Shown here piece after piece: positions 46,254 to 54,746 of a DNA stretch of 64,000 bases (the stretch's first letter is position 1; every line of letters starts with the position of its first letter). Below the pieces are notes generated by a model, which had not been told where the DNA came from, did not search any database, and worked only from the letters and a program-made list of their open reading frames with translations. The DNA is from Bog-366 sp963722555. Lineage in GTDB: Bacteria > Acidobacteriota > Terriglobia > UBA7540. The translations under genes were made by a program, and so were the position numbers. Location of the stretch: NCBI GenBank assembly GCA_963722555.1, contig CAVRNQ010000001.1, positions 879,339 through 943,338 on the forward strand. Reading direction: 5' to 3'.

Positions 46254-47450
46254 TCACTCCATGCGGAAGACGAGCCAGGTAATGTCGTCGTGCTGCCGGG
46301 CTGTGCCGGCGAAGGCCTCGACGGCGGACGTGAAACGCTCGAGGGTGGCGGCGGCGCTCTCCGGGGGCGTGGCTCGAAGGAGGTCGAGCAGGCGGGCTTC
46401 GCCGAATTCCTGGTCATGTTCGTTCACGGCCTCAATGACGCCGTCGGTGTAGATAAGCAGCAGGTCGCCAGGCGCGAGCGTAGTCGAGCCCGAGGGAAAA
46501 CTCGTTCCGGGATTGATGCCGAGCGGCAGGTCGCCTTCTTCCAGGCGCTCGAGTTCGCCCGAGGCTCGGCGCAGGATGGGCACGTTGTGACCGGCACGGA
46601 TGTAAGTAAGGGCGCGCGTGGCGGGATTGAAATCCGCGAAAAAAGCGGTAGTGAAGCGGCGGCCGCCCAGGCTGTGGGCGCAAGCGTAATCGTTCATGCG
46701 CGCGACGATGTCGGGGAGCGGGGTGGCGCTGCTGGCCACCGTCCGCAGGCTGGCCTGGAAAGTGGCCATGAGGAGGGCGGCGGGAACGCTCTTGCCGGCT
46801 ACGTCGGCGACGACCAGCAGCAGGCGCTCGGCAGCGCGCGCCGGGGCGGCGCCGTCAAGCAAGAAGGCGTCGTAGTAATCACCTCCCACGGTATTGGCGG
46901 GGCGCGAGGAAAAAGCGATGTCCACGCCGGGCACGCGCGGCGGCGTCTGCGGCACCAGCCAGTGCTGGATTTCGCGCGCGATTTCGAGGTCGCGCTTCAT
47001 GGTGACACGATCCGCGAGCTCGAGCGCGAGCAGAAACACCAGTGCGCCCACCGCCAGCAATACTTCCAGCAGGTTGTCGGGCACGCTCACCTCTACGTGC
47101 CCCGCGCCGATGCCGGCCCGGCTCTTGGTGATGGCCAACAGCACGAATAACAGCGCCAGGAGCAGGAAGACGCGCCGCGCGGGCGAGAGCTTCATGAGCA
47201 TCGCCCAAAAGAGCAGTTTCGAGACCCGGAAGAAACGGCGCGCGCCTTTTTCCTTGTTGAGCGCTTCCCAATCGATCTCGCGCGTGTACAGCCTGTAGCT
47301 GGCGCGCGCTTCGGAGAAAAACTGCGACCAGAGGGCTTGAATCTCCACACCGTCGGAAACGCGGTCCCAGAAACTGCCCGCGCGATGCGCGGCGCGGCTC
47401 AGCATCTCAAGCAAGCCTTGGCCCTTCGCTGGCTGGGGCGGGGACGACAT
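46254..47450 (-). CDS. PP2C/SpoIIE-type protein phosphatase, membrane-anchored
   Basis: A 398-residue RsbU-like phosphatase. Two transmembrane helices (about residues 90-107 and 125-145) lead into the PPM/SpoIIE catalytic domain: EIAREIQHWLVPQTPP linker, GGDYYDAFLL with the metal-binding Asp pair near residue 190, VADVAGKSVPAALLMATF, TYIRAGHNVPILRR and IYTDGVIEAVNEHDQEFG, with a final HDDITWLVFR. It probably dephosphorylates an anti-sigma antagonist, though none is nearby. A TATAAT box ends only 7-8 nt before the ATG, so the transcript may be leaderless. Confidence 0.9.
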   Translation of the reverse strand: MSSPPQPAKGQGLLEMLSRAAHRAGSFWDRVSDGVEIQALWSQFFSEARASYRLYTREIDWEALNKEKGARRFFRVSKLLFWAMLMKLSPARRVFLLLALLFVLLAITKSRAGIGAGHVEVSVPDNLLEVLLAVGALVFLLALELADRVTMKRDLEIAREIQHWLVPQTPPRVPGVDIAFSSRPANTVGGDYYDAFLLDGAAPARAAERLLLVVADVAGKSVPAALLMATFQASLRTVASSATPLPDIVARMNDYACAHSLGGRRFTTAFFADFNPATRALTYIRAGHNVPILRRASGELERLEEGDLPLGINPGTSFPSGSTTLAPGDLLLIYTDGVIEAVNEHDQEFGEARLLDLLRATPPESAAATLERFTSAVEAFAGTARQHDDITWLVFRME

Positions 47451-47474
47451 AGGAGATGATTATAGCAGGCTGCT

Positions 47475-47590
47475 GAAGAAGAGCACCTGTCATGCTGAGC
47501 GCAGCGAAGCATCTCGCCTTGGTTCGGCCCTTTCACGCAAGAACCCAGAGCGAAATTCTTCGCGGAGTTTACCCTGAGCGGCGGGGGGGC
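47475..47590. repeat. Partial CAGGCTGC / TGTCATGCTGAG repeat
   Basis: GCAGGCTGCTGAAGAAG followed by CTGTCATGCTGAGCGCAGCGAAG, related to the elements at 58214 and 60856 but lacking a right end. Confidence 0.5.
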
Positions 47591-47681
47591 TGGTGCTCGG
47601 TTGGACTCGGGCCTCCCCTCTCCCCCTGGGGGGTGAAGGGGCCGCGGACCAAAGGCGGAATGGTTACGAAGGAACGGGGCC

Positions 47682-48542
47682 TTACACGAAGTCCCGGCCG
47701 ATCAGCCGTTCGATACGCTTGCGGATGGGCGGGTGCGTGGAGAACAGGCTGGAAAACATTTCACCTGAGGTGAGCGGCTGATAGATGTACATGTGCGCCA
47801 TGTTCGGTGAGGCCTGCAGGGGGATGCGCTTCGCCCACTTGTCGATCTTGTCGAGAGCGCGGGCCAGACCTTGCGGGTTGCCGGTGATGCGGGCGCCGGT
47901 CGAGTCAGCCTCGTATTCGCGCGAGCGCGAGATGGCGAGCTGAATGAGCATGGCCGCGAGCGGCGCCAGAATCATCATGGCGAGGGCGGAAAGCGCGCCG
48001 CCCCGCCGGTTGTTGCCGCGACCGCCCCCGCCGCCAAATCCGAACAGTTCCGCGTACCAGATCATGCGCCCGATCATGGTGATGGCGCCGGCCATCGTGG
48101 CCACCACAGCGCTGATCAGGATGTCGCGATTCTTCACGTGCCCGAGTTCGTGGGCGAGTACGCCCTCGATTTCCTCATCGTCGCAGATTTCGAGAATTCC
48201 GCGCGTGACCGCCACAGAGGCGTGGTTGGGGTTGCGGCCCGTGGCGAAGGCGTTGGGCGAGTCAGTGGGAATCATGTAGATCTTGGGAACAGGGATGTTG
48301 GCCTTGGCGGCCAGGCGTTCAACGATCTGGTAAATGCGCGGGCTGTCCTCGCGCGCGATGGGCTGCGCGCCGGACATCTTCAGCGCAAGCTTATCCGAGA
48401 AGAAATAGGTGCCCAGGTTAAAGACCGCAGCAAGCACGAGGGCAAACATCATCCCATTCTGCCCGCCCCACCATTCGCCGATAACCAGCAGCAGGCCCGT
48501 CATGCCCGCGAGCAAGATGGTTGTCTTGAGATTGTTCCACAT
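47682..48542 (-). CDS. htpX: HtpX-family membrane zinc protease
   Basis: M48B membrane protease that degrades misfolded membrane proteins. The 286-residue protein has two N-terminal helices (about 8-24 and 30-48). The zinc motif HELGH (His131, Glu132, His135) precedes further helices (about 148-165 and 180-200), with the third ligand Glu in SREYEADSTGA. The C-terminal LFSTHPPIRKRIERL is typical. It stands alone before the toxin-antitoxin pair. Confidence 0.93.
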   Translation of the reverse strand: MWNNLKTTILLAGMTGLLLVIGEWWGGQNGMMFALVLAAVFNLGTYFFSDKLALKMSGAQPIAREDSPRIYQIVERLAAKANIPVPKIYMIPTDSPNAFATGRNPNHASVAVTRGILEICDDEEIEGVLAHELGHVKNRDILISAVVATMAGAITMIGRMIWYAELFGFGGGGGRGNNRRGGALSALAMMILAPLAAMLIQLAISRSREYEADSTGARITGNPQGLARALDKIDKWAKRIPLQASPNMAHMYIYQPLTSGEMFSSLFSTHPPIRKRIERLIGRDFV

Positions 48543-48597
48543 CTTTTTCCTTCCCTTTGGCCCCTACACTTGTTAGATGCTGGCCGAGGCTTGCAAG

Positions 48598-49017
48598 TCA
48601 CTCCCAGTGTCGCAGTAGCCGAGTGCTTCCAGACCTAGTCAGGTTGAAGAGTTTCTCATCTGCAGTCACAAAGTCTGCGCCAGTCTCACGTGCCAAGGCG
48701 AGGTAGAGGCCGTCGTAGACGGAGTGCCGAAATCGCAGGGCCAAGTCGAAAGCTGCGTCAACCAGTTCTCCGACAGGGTGCAGAGGAATTCCCAGATCCT
48801 TAAACTCGTGCTGCAACCTTATCGCTTCCCCTGCGGGCAAGAGGCCGCGCATCACTCTCTTCCACAAAGTGCTGCCCACTTCCACGGGAAGTATCTCGGG
48901 GGCAAGTAGTCGAATGCGTTTCGCCGTCCACGCCTGAAATAAGGCTGCGGCCTTGTCACTGTCTGCCTCGGCCAGAAGCCACTTGGCGGCGACGCTGGCG
49001 TCGAGCACAATGTTCAT
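48598..49017 (-). CDS. PIN-domain toxin, VapC family
   Basis: A 139-residue PIN-domain endoribonuclease. The acidic active-site residues are visible: Asp6 (IVLDAS), Glu46 (PVEVGSTLW), Asp102 (SVYDGLYLALA) and Asp120 (FVTADEKLF). Its ATG overlaps the stop of the upstream antitoxin gene by 4 bp (ATGA), so they are cotranslated. VapC toxins cut specific tRNA or rRNA sites; the target here is unknown. Confidence 0.9.
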   Translation of the reverse strand: MNIVLDASVAAKWLLAEADSDKAAALFQAWTAKRIRLLAPEILPVEVGSTLWKRVMRGLLPAGEAIRLQHEFKDLGIPLHPVGELVDAAFDLALRFRHSVYDGLYLALARETGADFVTADEKLFNLTRSGSTRLLRHWE

Positions 49018-49268
49018 CGGCTGTCCCGGTCTTCGCGAATCAGATCGACACTATCGGGCTGGTTGGGGTACTTCTTGGCGATCTCTTCTCGTATCTTGTC
49101 GATCCTCTTCATCGCCCTAGCCGCACCGGCCCGGCGGCGGGCCATCTCCTTCTTGTCGGCAAGCATCGCGAGAAACTCCGCATTGAGGCTGCGCCCGTGG
49201 CGCTTGGCATCTCGCCGCAGCACGGAATAGTCGGCTTTCGGTATGTTCCGCACCGTAATATTGGGCAT
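49014..49268 (-). CDS. FitA-type ribbon-helix-helix antitoxin
   Basis: An 84-residue antitoxin with an N-terminal ribbon-helix-helix DNA-binding part (ITVRNIPKADYSVLRRDAKRHGRSLNAEF) and a charged C-terminal tail that should bind and block the PIN toxin. Two TGATATCA sites about 20-38 bp upstream are likely its operator. Confidence 0.88.
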   Translation of the reverse strand: MPNITVRNIPKADYSVLRRDAKRHGRSLNAEFLAMLADKKEMARRRAGAARAMKRIDKIREEIAKKYPNQPDSVDLIREDRDSR

Positions 49269-49287
49269 GGACCCTCCAGAATCCTGA

Positions 49288-49306
49288 TGATATCATTGTG
49301 ATATCA
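49288..49306. promoter_or_regulatory. Putative autoregulatory operator of the antitoxin-toxin pair
   Basis: Two perfect palindromic TGATATCA boxes (49288-49295 and 49299-49306) separated by TTG. Their centres are 11 bp apart, one DNA turn, as expected for two RHH dimers. Confidence 0.6.
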
Positions 49307-49318
49307 CCTTGGAAAGGG

Positions 49319-49501
49319 TCATGCGAAAAGAGAGGAGGCGGGCGGTTCGACATCGGCAGAAAGGCAACCCTCGATCGCTTCGTGGACACTCGCCATCAGC
49401 TCTTCCATGGTTTCGCCCTGCGTGGCGCAGCCGGGAATCGCCGGCACCTCGGCCCAATACCCACCCTCTTGGGCTTCATGGACGACAACCTTGATCTTCA
49501 T
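49319..49501 (-). CDS. HicB-like antitoxin domain protein, solitary
   Basis: A 60-residue protein with the HicB-type partial RNase H fold: strand KIKVVVHEAQEGGYWAEVPAIPGCATQGETMEELMASVHEAIEG. It has no C-terminal DNA-binding domain and no HicA toxin gene is adjacent on either side. It is upstream of the FitA-type antitoxin on the same strand. Confidence 0.75.
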   Translation of the reverse strand: MKIKVVVHEAQEGGYWAEVPAIPGCATQGETMEELMASVHEAIEGCLSADVEPPASSLFA

Positions 49502-49569
49502 TCGCCCTCCTTGATCAAACCTCTTGTGCCCGTTCTAGGACTAGGGGGCACCGTAGCTACTGCGGCCTG

Positions 49570-49959
49570 CTAATGGCCCTTACTATCCCGCAACCACCAA
49601 AGGATTACGCCGCCGAAAAGGAGCGCAGGGAGAGAATAGGTTATGGCCAACTCAAAAAAATAGAATAAGTTCCTTGTCGCACTTTGTGCGAAAAAACATA
49701 CGATGGTAACCCAGCCTGCCATCCCGATCAGCACCCATAGCCTTTTGCGCCGCACGATGGTTTCAGGTTCAACCCTTGCGAAGAACTCCCGCGCCTTAAA
49801 CCAAACTCCCAAGCATATGCATGCGACCAAGAACAGACCGCACAGAATCAACAGCATTATCAACAGAGCCTGCCACCAAGAAAGGTGGTACTGTTCGGTC
49901 AGAAACCTGTAAACGAAGATTACCAGATACTTTCCATACTTCTCCACTCCCTCTCCCAC
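49570..49959 (-). CDS. Three-helix membrane protein, unknown function
   Basis: A 129-residue protein with hydrophobic helices at about residues 28-52, 73-90 and 95-122. It lies 12 bp after the DUF4145-like gene on the same strand, so they are probably cotranscribed. The region is visibly AT-richer than its surroundings. No family is recognised. Confidence 0.65.
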   Translation of the reverse strand: MGEGVEKYGKYLVIFVYRFLTEQYHLSWWQALLIMLLILCGLFLVACICLGVWFKAREFFARVEPETIVRRKRLWVLIGMAGWVTIVCFFAQSATRNLFYFFELAITYSLPALLFGGVILWWLRDSKGH

Positions 49960-49971
49960 GTCGCGGTTCCT

Positions 49972-50847
49972 TCATTCGGGTCGGTGTGCTTCGTACATTT
50001 TATTAAGCAGCCCTCGTGTCAGGCTTAAGACTTCGGCGATCTTATGACCAGCGTATTCACTATCGAACTTCGGCAGCTCATGAATTGCACAGTTGCCAGC
50101 CTCCCTCACCCATGCTGCCGCCTCAACGCCATCGTTCTTGCTCTTTTCGTCGTTGCCAAAGAGGCCCTTCTCCGCCCCCTTCAGGAGCAGGGCCGATACC
50201 CCCGGTTTGTTCTTCGCGGGTCCCGTGGTTCCCGGCGTGCCCACTAAATCCTCCAGTGCTGAATCCAGGATGCCCCGGCACAGAACAGCAGTGGCGATTC
50301 TGAAGCCATACAAGTACAGGTGGTGAGCCTCCTCGAAATAATTCTGCACCTTGGGGTTTCTTATCCTCGGCTCAAAGGGGTCAAAGTCGCACACTCGGGA
50401 AAGGATCCCGTCAAGTTTCTCGAGTACTTCAATTGCGTAGTGTGCGTCGAGCTGGTCGATCTTCTTACTCTCAGATTGAATTTCCTCTTCTCTCGCCGGT
50501 GTTCTCCCGCTAGCGACAAGGTGACGGATGGCATCCACTAGTTCGGGTGAGAGATCCGTTACCCCTCTCAGTGATTTGGGCGGTGGAGCGGTCAATGAAG
50601 TGCGCTCATGCGCTACGACTGCGCCGCGCTGCGTCTTCAAATCGCTGACAATTTTCCGGATAGCATCATTGTCAGAGTCCGGTTCACCCGAGGGTTTATC
50701 CAACCAATCCTCGAAAGCTTGTTTCCCGAGAACCATGAACGGGTAGAAACGATCGTCCTCGAAATCCTCTGCATTTATGTAATCTAAGACTTTCCTCAGC
50801 ACAACTGCTCGACTTGACGCCAACGGTTTCATCAGTGAATCGCCCAC
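49972..50847 (-). CDS. DUF4145-like protein
   Basis: A 291-residue soluble protein. The C-terminal half resembles DUF4145: YLYGFRIATAVLCRGILDSALEDL near residue 180 and VREAGNCAIHELP near 250, then a helical end. The N-terminal half is charged and unassigned. DUF4145 domains are often found fused to or near restriction and other defence proteins, so a defence role is possible but unsupported by other genes here. The next gene downstream is the small membrane protein. Confidence 0.7.
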   Translation of the reverse strand: MGDSLMKPLASSRAVVLRKVLDYINAEDFEDDRFYPFMVLGKQAFEDWLDKPSGEPDSDNDAIRKIVSDLKTQRGAVVAHERTSLTAPPPKSLRGVTDLSPELVDAIRHLVASGRTPAREEEIQSESKKIDQLDAHYAIEVLEKLDGILSRVCDFDPFEPRIRNPKVQNYFEEAHHLYLYGFRIATAVLCRGILDSALEDLVGTPGTTGPAKNKPGVSALLLKGAEKGLFGNDEKSKNDGVEAAAWVREAGNCAIHELPKFDSEYAGHKIAEVLSLTRGLLNKMYEAHRPE

Positions 50848-50871
50848 GGCGTACCTCCCATTTACTCAAGT

Positions 50872-53556
50872 CTAGCTTGAAGCTTTCTTATGCACACTGA
50901 GCTTATCACGCGTGAAAGTCATGACGCCCTTCTTCACATCCGCATCAACCGTGAGCGAGTCGCCGGGAACAATTTCGCCGTCGAGCAGCTTCATGGCCAG
51001 CGGGTCCTGGATGAGCCGTTGGATGGCGCGCTTGAGCGGGCGGGCACCGAACTGCGGATCGTAACCCTGCTCGAACAACAACTTGTGAGCCTTCGGGGTG
51101 AGCTCGATCTGGATTTTCTTTTCCGCGAGCAGGTGTCGCAGGTTCGCGAGCTGCAAGTCGATGATCTTCTCGATCTCCGGCTTGCCGAGAGCGTTGAAGA
51201 TCACGATTTCATCCACGCGATTAAGGAACTCGGGGCGGAAGTGCTGGAGAAGCGCGTCGTGAATCTTCCGCTTCAGTCCCTCGCTTAACGTGCCGGCCTC
51301 GCCCACCGCGCTTTCCTGTTTCGCGGTCATCCCAATGGAATGTTCGCCGCCGTTCATCGCCTCGTGGATGAAGTGGCTGCCGATGTTCGAGGTCATGATG
51401 ATGACCGTATTCTTGAAATCCACGGTGCGGCCCTTGCCATCGGTCAGGCGGCCGTCCTCGAGAATTTGCAGGAAGATGTTAAAGACGTCGGGATGCGCCT
51501 TTTCGATTTCGTCGAAAAGCAGTACAGCGTAAGGGCGGCGGCGCACCTGCTCGGTCAACTGGCCGCCTTCTTCGTAGCCCACGTAGCCGGGCGGCGCGCC
51601 GATCAGCCGTGCCACGGCGTGTTTCTCCATGTACTCCGACATGTCGAGGCGCAGCATGGCGCGCTCGTTGTCAAAGAGAAACTCCGCCAGCGCGCGCGCC
51701 AGTTCCGTCTTGCCTACGCCGGTAGGGCCGAGGAACAGGAATGAGCCGATGGGGCGGTGCGGGTCGGCCAGGCCGGCGCGGCTGCGACGCACGGCGTTCG
51801 CAACCAGGCGGAGGGCTTCGTCCTGTCCCACGACGCGCAGGCGCAAGCGGTCTTCCATTCTGACGAGCTTCGCCACTTCGCCTTCCAGCATCTTGGTCAC
51901 GGGAATGCCCGTCCAGCGCGAGACCACCCGCGCCACGTCTTCTTCGTCCACTTCTTCCTTGAGCATGCGGCCGGTCTTGTCAATGCTCTCGAGCTTGGCG
52001 TTGGCAGCAGCGAGTTCCTTATCCAGAGCCACCAGCTTGCCGTAGTGGATTTCCGCGGCCCGGTCGAGGTCGCCCTCGCGTGTGGCCCGCGCTTCGTCAA
52101 CCTTCGCCTGCTCGATGGTCTCCTTCAGGCGGCGCAAGTTCGCGATGACTTCTTTCTCCGCCTTCCAGCGCAGCTTGAGCTGGTCGGATTTCTCCTTGAG
52201 CCCGGCCAGCTCTTTTTCGAGCGCCTGTAAGCGCTCGCGCGAGGCGGAGTCTTCCTCCTTGCGCAGCGCCTGCCGTTCGATTTCGAGCTGGGTCACGCGG
52301 CGCTCGATCTGGTCGATAGCGGCGGGCAAGGAATCGATTTCGATACGCAGGCCCGAGGCCGCTTCGTCAATCAGGTCGATGGCCTTGTCGGGCAGGAAAC
52401 GGTCGGCAATGTAACGGTTGGAAAGCACGGCGGCGGCGACGATGGCCGAGTCCTTGATGCGCACGCCGTGATGCACCTCGTAACGCTCCTTCAGGCCGCG
52501 CAGAATGGCGATGGCGTCCTCCACCGACGGCTCACCCACCTGGACCGGCTGGAAACGCCGCTCCAGCGCCGCGTCCTTCTCCACATATTTCTTGTATTCG
52601 TTCAGCGTAGTGGCGCCGATGCAGCGCAGCTCGCCGCGCGCCAGGGCGGGCTTCAGCATGTTGGAAGCGTCAATCGACCCTTCCGCCGCACCCGCGCCCA
52701 CCAGGGTGTGCAGTTCGTCGATGAAGAGAATGATCTGGCCGCTGGCTTCTTCAATTTCCTTGAGCACGGCCTTCAGGCGATCTTCAAACTCGCCCCGGTA
52801 TTTCGAGCCCGCCACCAGCGCGCCGAGGTCAAGCTGCACGATGCGCTTCGACTTGAGGGATTCCGGAACGTCGCCCGCCACGATGCGCTGCGCGATGCCT
52901 TCCACAATGGCCGTCTTGCCCACCCCCGGCTCGCCAATCAGCACGGGATTGTTCTTGGTGCGGCGCGAGAGAACCTGAATGACGCGACGAACCTCCTCAT
53001 CACGGCCGATCACCGGGTCGAGTTTGCCGCGCCGGGCAAGTTCCGTCAGGTCGCGCGCGTAGCGCTCCAGGGCCTGGTACTTGGCCTCGGGATTCTGATC
53101 GGTGACGCGTTGCGTGCCGCGTACGGCCACCAGCGCCTGCAGGATGGCGTCGTGCGTAACGCCCAGCCGGCGCAGGATTTGGCCCGCGGGGTCGCTGGCT
53201 TTCTTGGCCAGGGCCAGCAGCAGGTGCTCGGTCGAGACGTACTCGTCCTTGAACTGTGCAATCTCCTGGAAGGACTGATCGAATACTTCCTTCAAGCCCG
53301 GCGATAGATAGTGGTCCGTCGAGCCGCCCACCTTGGGAAGTTGCTCAATCGCCTTCTCAGCTTCCTGACTCACCGCGCTGGGTGTCACCCCCAGGCGCTG
53401 GAGAACCCCCGGAACAATACCCTCCGGCTGCTCGATCAAAGCGAGCAAGAGGTGGACCGGCTCCATTTGTTGGTTGCCGTGACGTCCGGCGATGTCCTGA
53501 GTTGCCTGGAGCGCTTCCTGAGCCTTTACCGTGAATTTGTCAAATCGCGTGGCCAT
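50872..53556 (-). CDS. clpB: ATP-dependent disaggregase ClpB
   Basis: Hexameric AAA+ chaperone that, with DnaK, rescues aggregated proteins. The 894-residue protein has the N-terminal repeat domain and NBD1 (Walker A GEPGVGKT near residue 205). A coiled-coil middle domain (about 410-520, rich in Glu/Lys/Arg) follows, then NBD2 (Walker A GPTGVGKT near 605, sensor GSHFIHEAMNGG). It is slightly longer than E. coli ClpB. A word-repeat block occupies part of its 5' region; no CIRCE or clear HAIR site is visible. Confidence 0.96.
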   Translation of the reverse strand: MATRFDKFTVKAQEALQATQDIAGRHGNQQMEPVHLLLALIEQPEGIVPGVLQRLGVTPSAVSQEAEKAIEQLPKVGGSTDHYLSPGLKEVFDQSFQEIAQFKDEYVSTEHLLLALAKKASDPAGQILRRLGVTHDAILQALVAVRGTQRVTDQNPEAKYQALERYARDLTELARRGKLDPVIGRDEEVRRVIQVLSRRTKNNPVLIGEPGVGKTAIVEGIAQRIVAGDVPESLKSKRIVQLDLGALVAGSKYRGEFEDRLKAVLKEIEEASGQIILFIDELHTLVGAGAAEGSIDASNMLKPALARGELRCIGATTLNEYKKYVEKDAALERRFQPVQVGEPSVEDAIAILRGLKERYEVHHGVRIKDSAIVAAAVLSNRYIADRFLPDKAIDLIDEAASGLRIEIDSLPAAIDQIERRVTQLEIERQALRKEEDSASRERLQALEKELAGLKEKSDQLKLRWKAEKEVIANLRRLKETIEQAKVDEARATREGDLDRAAEIHYGKLVALDKELAAANAKLESIDKTGRMLKEEVDEEDVARVVSRWTGIPVTKMLEGEVAKLVRMEDRLRLRVVGQDEALRLVANAVRRSRAGLADPHRPIGSFLFLGPTGVGKTELARALAEFLFDNERAMLRLDMSEYMEKHAVARLIGAPPGYVGYEEGGQLTEQVRRRPYAVLLFDEIEKAHPDVFNIFLQILEDGRLTDGKGRTVDFKNTVIIMTSNIGSHFIHEAMNGGEHSIGMTAKQESAVGEAGTLSEGLKRKIHDALLQHFRPEFLNRVDEIVIFNALGKPEIEKIIDLQLANLRHLLAEKKIQIELTPKAHKLLFEQGYDPQFGARPLKRAIQRLIQDPLAMKLLDGEIVPGDSLTVDADVKKGVMTFTRDKLSVHKKASS

Positions 53557-53569
53557 GTTGAAACACCTT

Positions 53570-53690
53570 CTTAGCTTTCAGCTATCAGCCATCAGCTGTC
53601 AGCTCTCAGCGCTCGGAAAAAACCGCGTGCGCTTCCTTAGTCTTTGGCTGATCGCTGATAGCTGATTGCTGACAGCTCCTCAATAAGTGT
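53570..53690. repeat. AGCTATCAGC word repeat before clpB
   Basis: CAGCTATCAGCCATCAGCTG-type words on one side and their complement (GCTGATCGCTGATAGCTGATT) 50 bp away form a palindromic block in the gap between clpB and hsp20. The rest of 53557-53870 holds nothing recognisable. Confidence 0.6.
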
Positions 53691-53870
53691 ACCCAATCCA
53701 GCAGAGGGATGAGCCGGGATGTTCAAAGCCGTCTCGCACCTCGATCCCCCCAAACAATAAACCGCGCCGGAGACGACTGGAGCTATCAGGCTGCCCCAGG
53801 GCTCGCGACGCGGTGGAAAACCCGTGGCGCGGGAGAGGTGCCCTGCCAGACCCGTACCGCCGGGACCAAA

Positions 53871-54323
53871 TCAGTCCTTGGTGACGTTGATCTTGATGGT
53901 CTTCGGTTTGGCTTCTTCCTTTTTGGGCATCGTCAGCGTCAGAACGCCGTCCTTGTAGTTGGCCGCAACCTTATCCGCGTCGATGCTGTTGGGGAGCGAG
54001 AAGGTCCGGGTGAAGGCTCCATAGGAGCGCTCGACACGGTGATAGCTCTGCTCCTTCACTTCCTTTTCGAACTTGCGCTCACCCTTCAGATAGAGGGTGT
54101 TGTCCACGACGCTAATCTCCACGTCCTCGGGACTGAGGCCGGGCAGTTCCGCCTTCAGCACCAGATTGTCGCCGTTTTCGTAGATGTCCACGGGCGGCGC
54201 CCAGGTCCGGGTCGAAACCTCTCCCTCGCCAAATGTGGGAGAGAAGGCTCCACGGAGCAAGCGGTCAAGGTCACGCTGAGCTGTCATCATATCTCGGAAA
54301 GGTTCAAATCGTACTATCGCCAT
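53871..54323 (-). CDS. Small heat-shock protein Hsp20
   Basis: A 150-residue alpha-crystallin-domain holdase chaperone. The domain spans about residues 43-135 (PPVDIYENGDNLVLKAELPG ... KEQSYHRVERSYGAFTRTFSLP ... NYKDGVLTLTMPKKEE). GGAGG lies 10 nt before the ATG. It is behind a strong sigma70 promoter carrying a HAIR-like inverted repeat and next to clpB, so it is likely heat-shock regulated. Confidence 0.93.
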   Translation of the reverse strand: MAIVRFEPFRDMMTAQRDLDRLLRGAFSPTFGEGEVSTRTWAPPVDIYENGDNLVLKAELPGLSPEDVEISVVDNTLYLKGERKFEKEVKEQSYHRVERSYGAFTRTFSLPNSIDADKVAANYKDGVLTLTMPKKEEAKPKTIKINVTKD

Positions 54324-54372
54324 GTTTGTTTACCTCCATTAGTTGGTCTTTCTAAATCCTTAGTACATTCAA

Positions 54373-54401
54373 ATCATAATATATGAGTGTGCTACTGTCA
54401 A
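54373..54401 (-). promoter_or_regulatory. hsp20 promoter with HAIR-like site
   Basis: On the minus strand TTGACA (54401-54396), 17 bp, TATGAT (54378-54373). Overlapping the -35 and spacer is CTTGACA-N7-ACTCATA, which matches 5 of 7 bases in each arm of the HspR site CTTGAGT-N7-ACTCAAG. Confidence 0.55.
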
Positions 54402-54746
54402 GTATTATTGTTTGCTTGTTATCAATAACTTACAGTAATCAACGAATGCTCACACGCCACGACATCTGTGTGACTGTCTCCCCGAGGCTTCTGCGAGTCC
54501 GGTGCCGCCGATGGCTCTCCTAGGCCCTGCCGTCGCGGGCTTCTGCGCCCCCTGCTGGAGTTCTGCCTCGCTTCTCCCTTCCGGGGGGGGGAACTGCGCT
54601 GGGTGTCTTCCCCGGCAGGGGCTGTCCCCACGACGTTACCACCTGGCTCTTCAACGCCCGAGCGTAAGGGTGTCTTGCTCCCCGCGCGCAAATCTGCGAT
54701 TATGGGGAGTTTCAGCAGGAGCAACAATCAAACCTGGGAGGCCATC

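Noticed and set aside
45021..47150. A 709-codon open frame on the plus strand opposite moaA and the phosphatase gene
   Set aside because: It is antisense to two clear genes and has no domain; its openness follows from the GC-rich codon use of the opposite strand.
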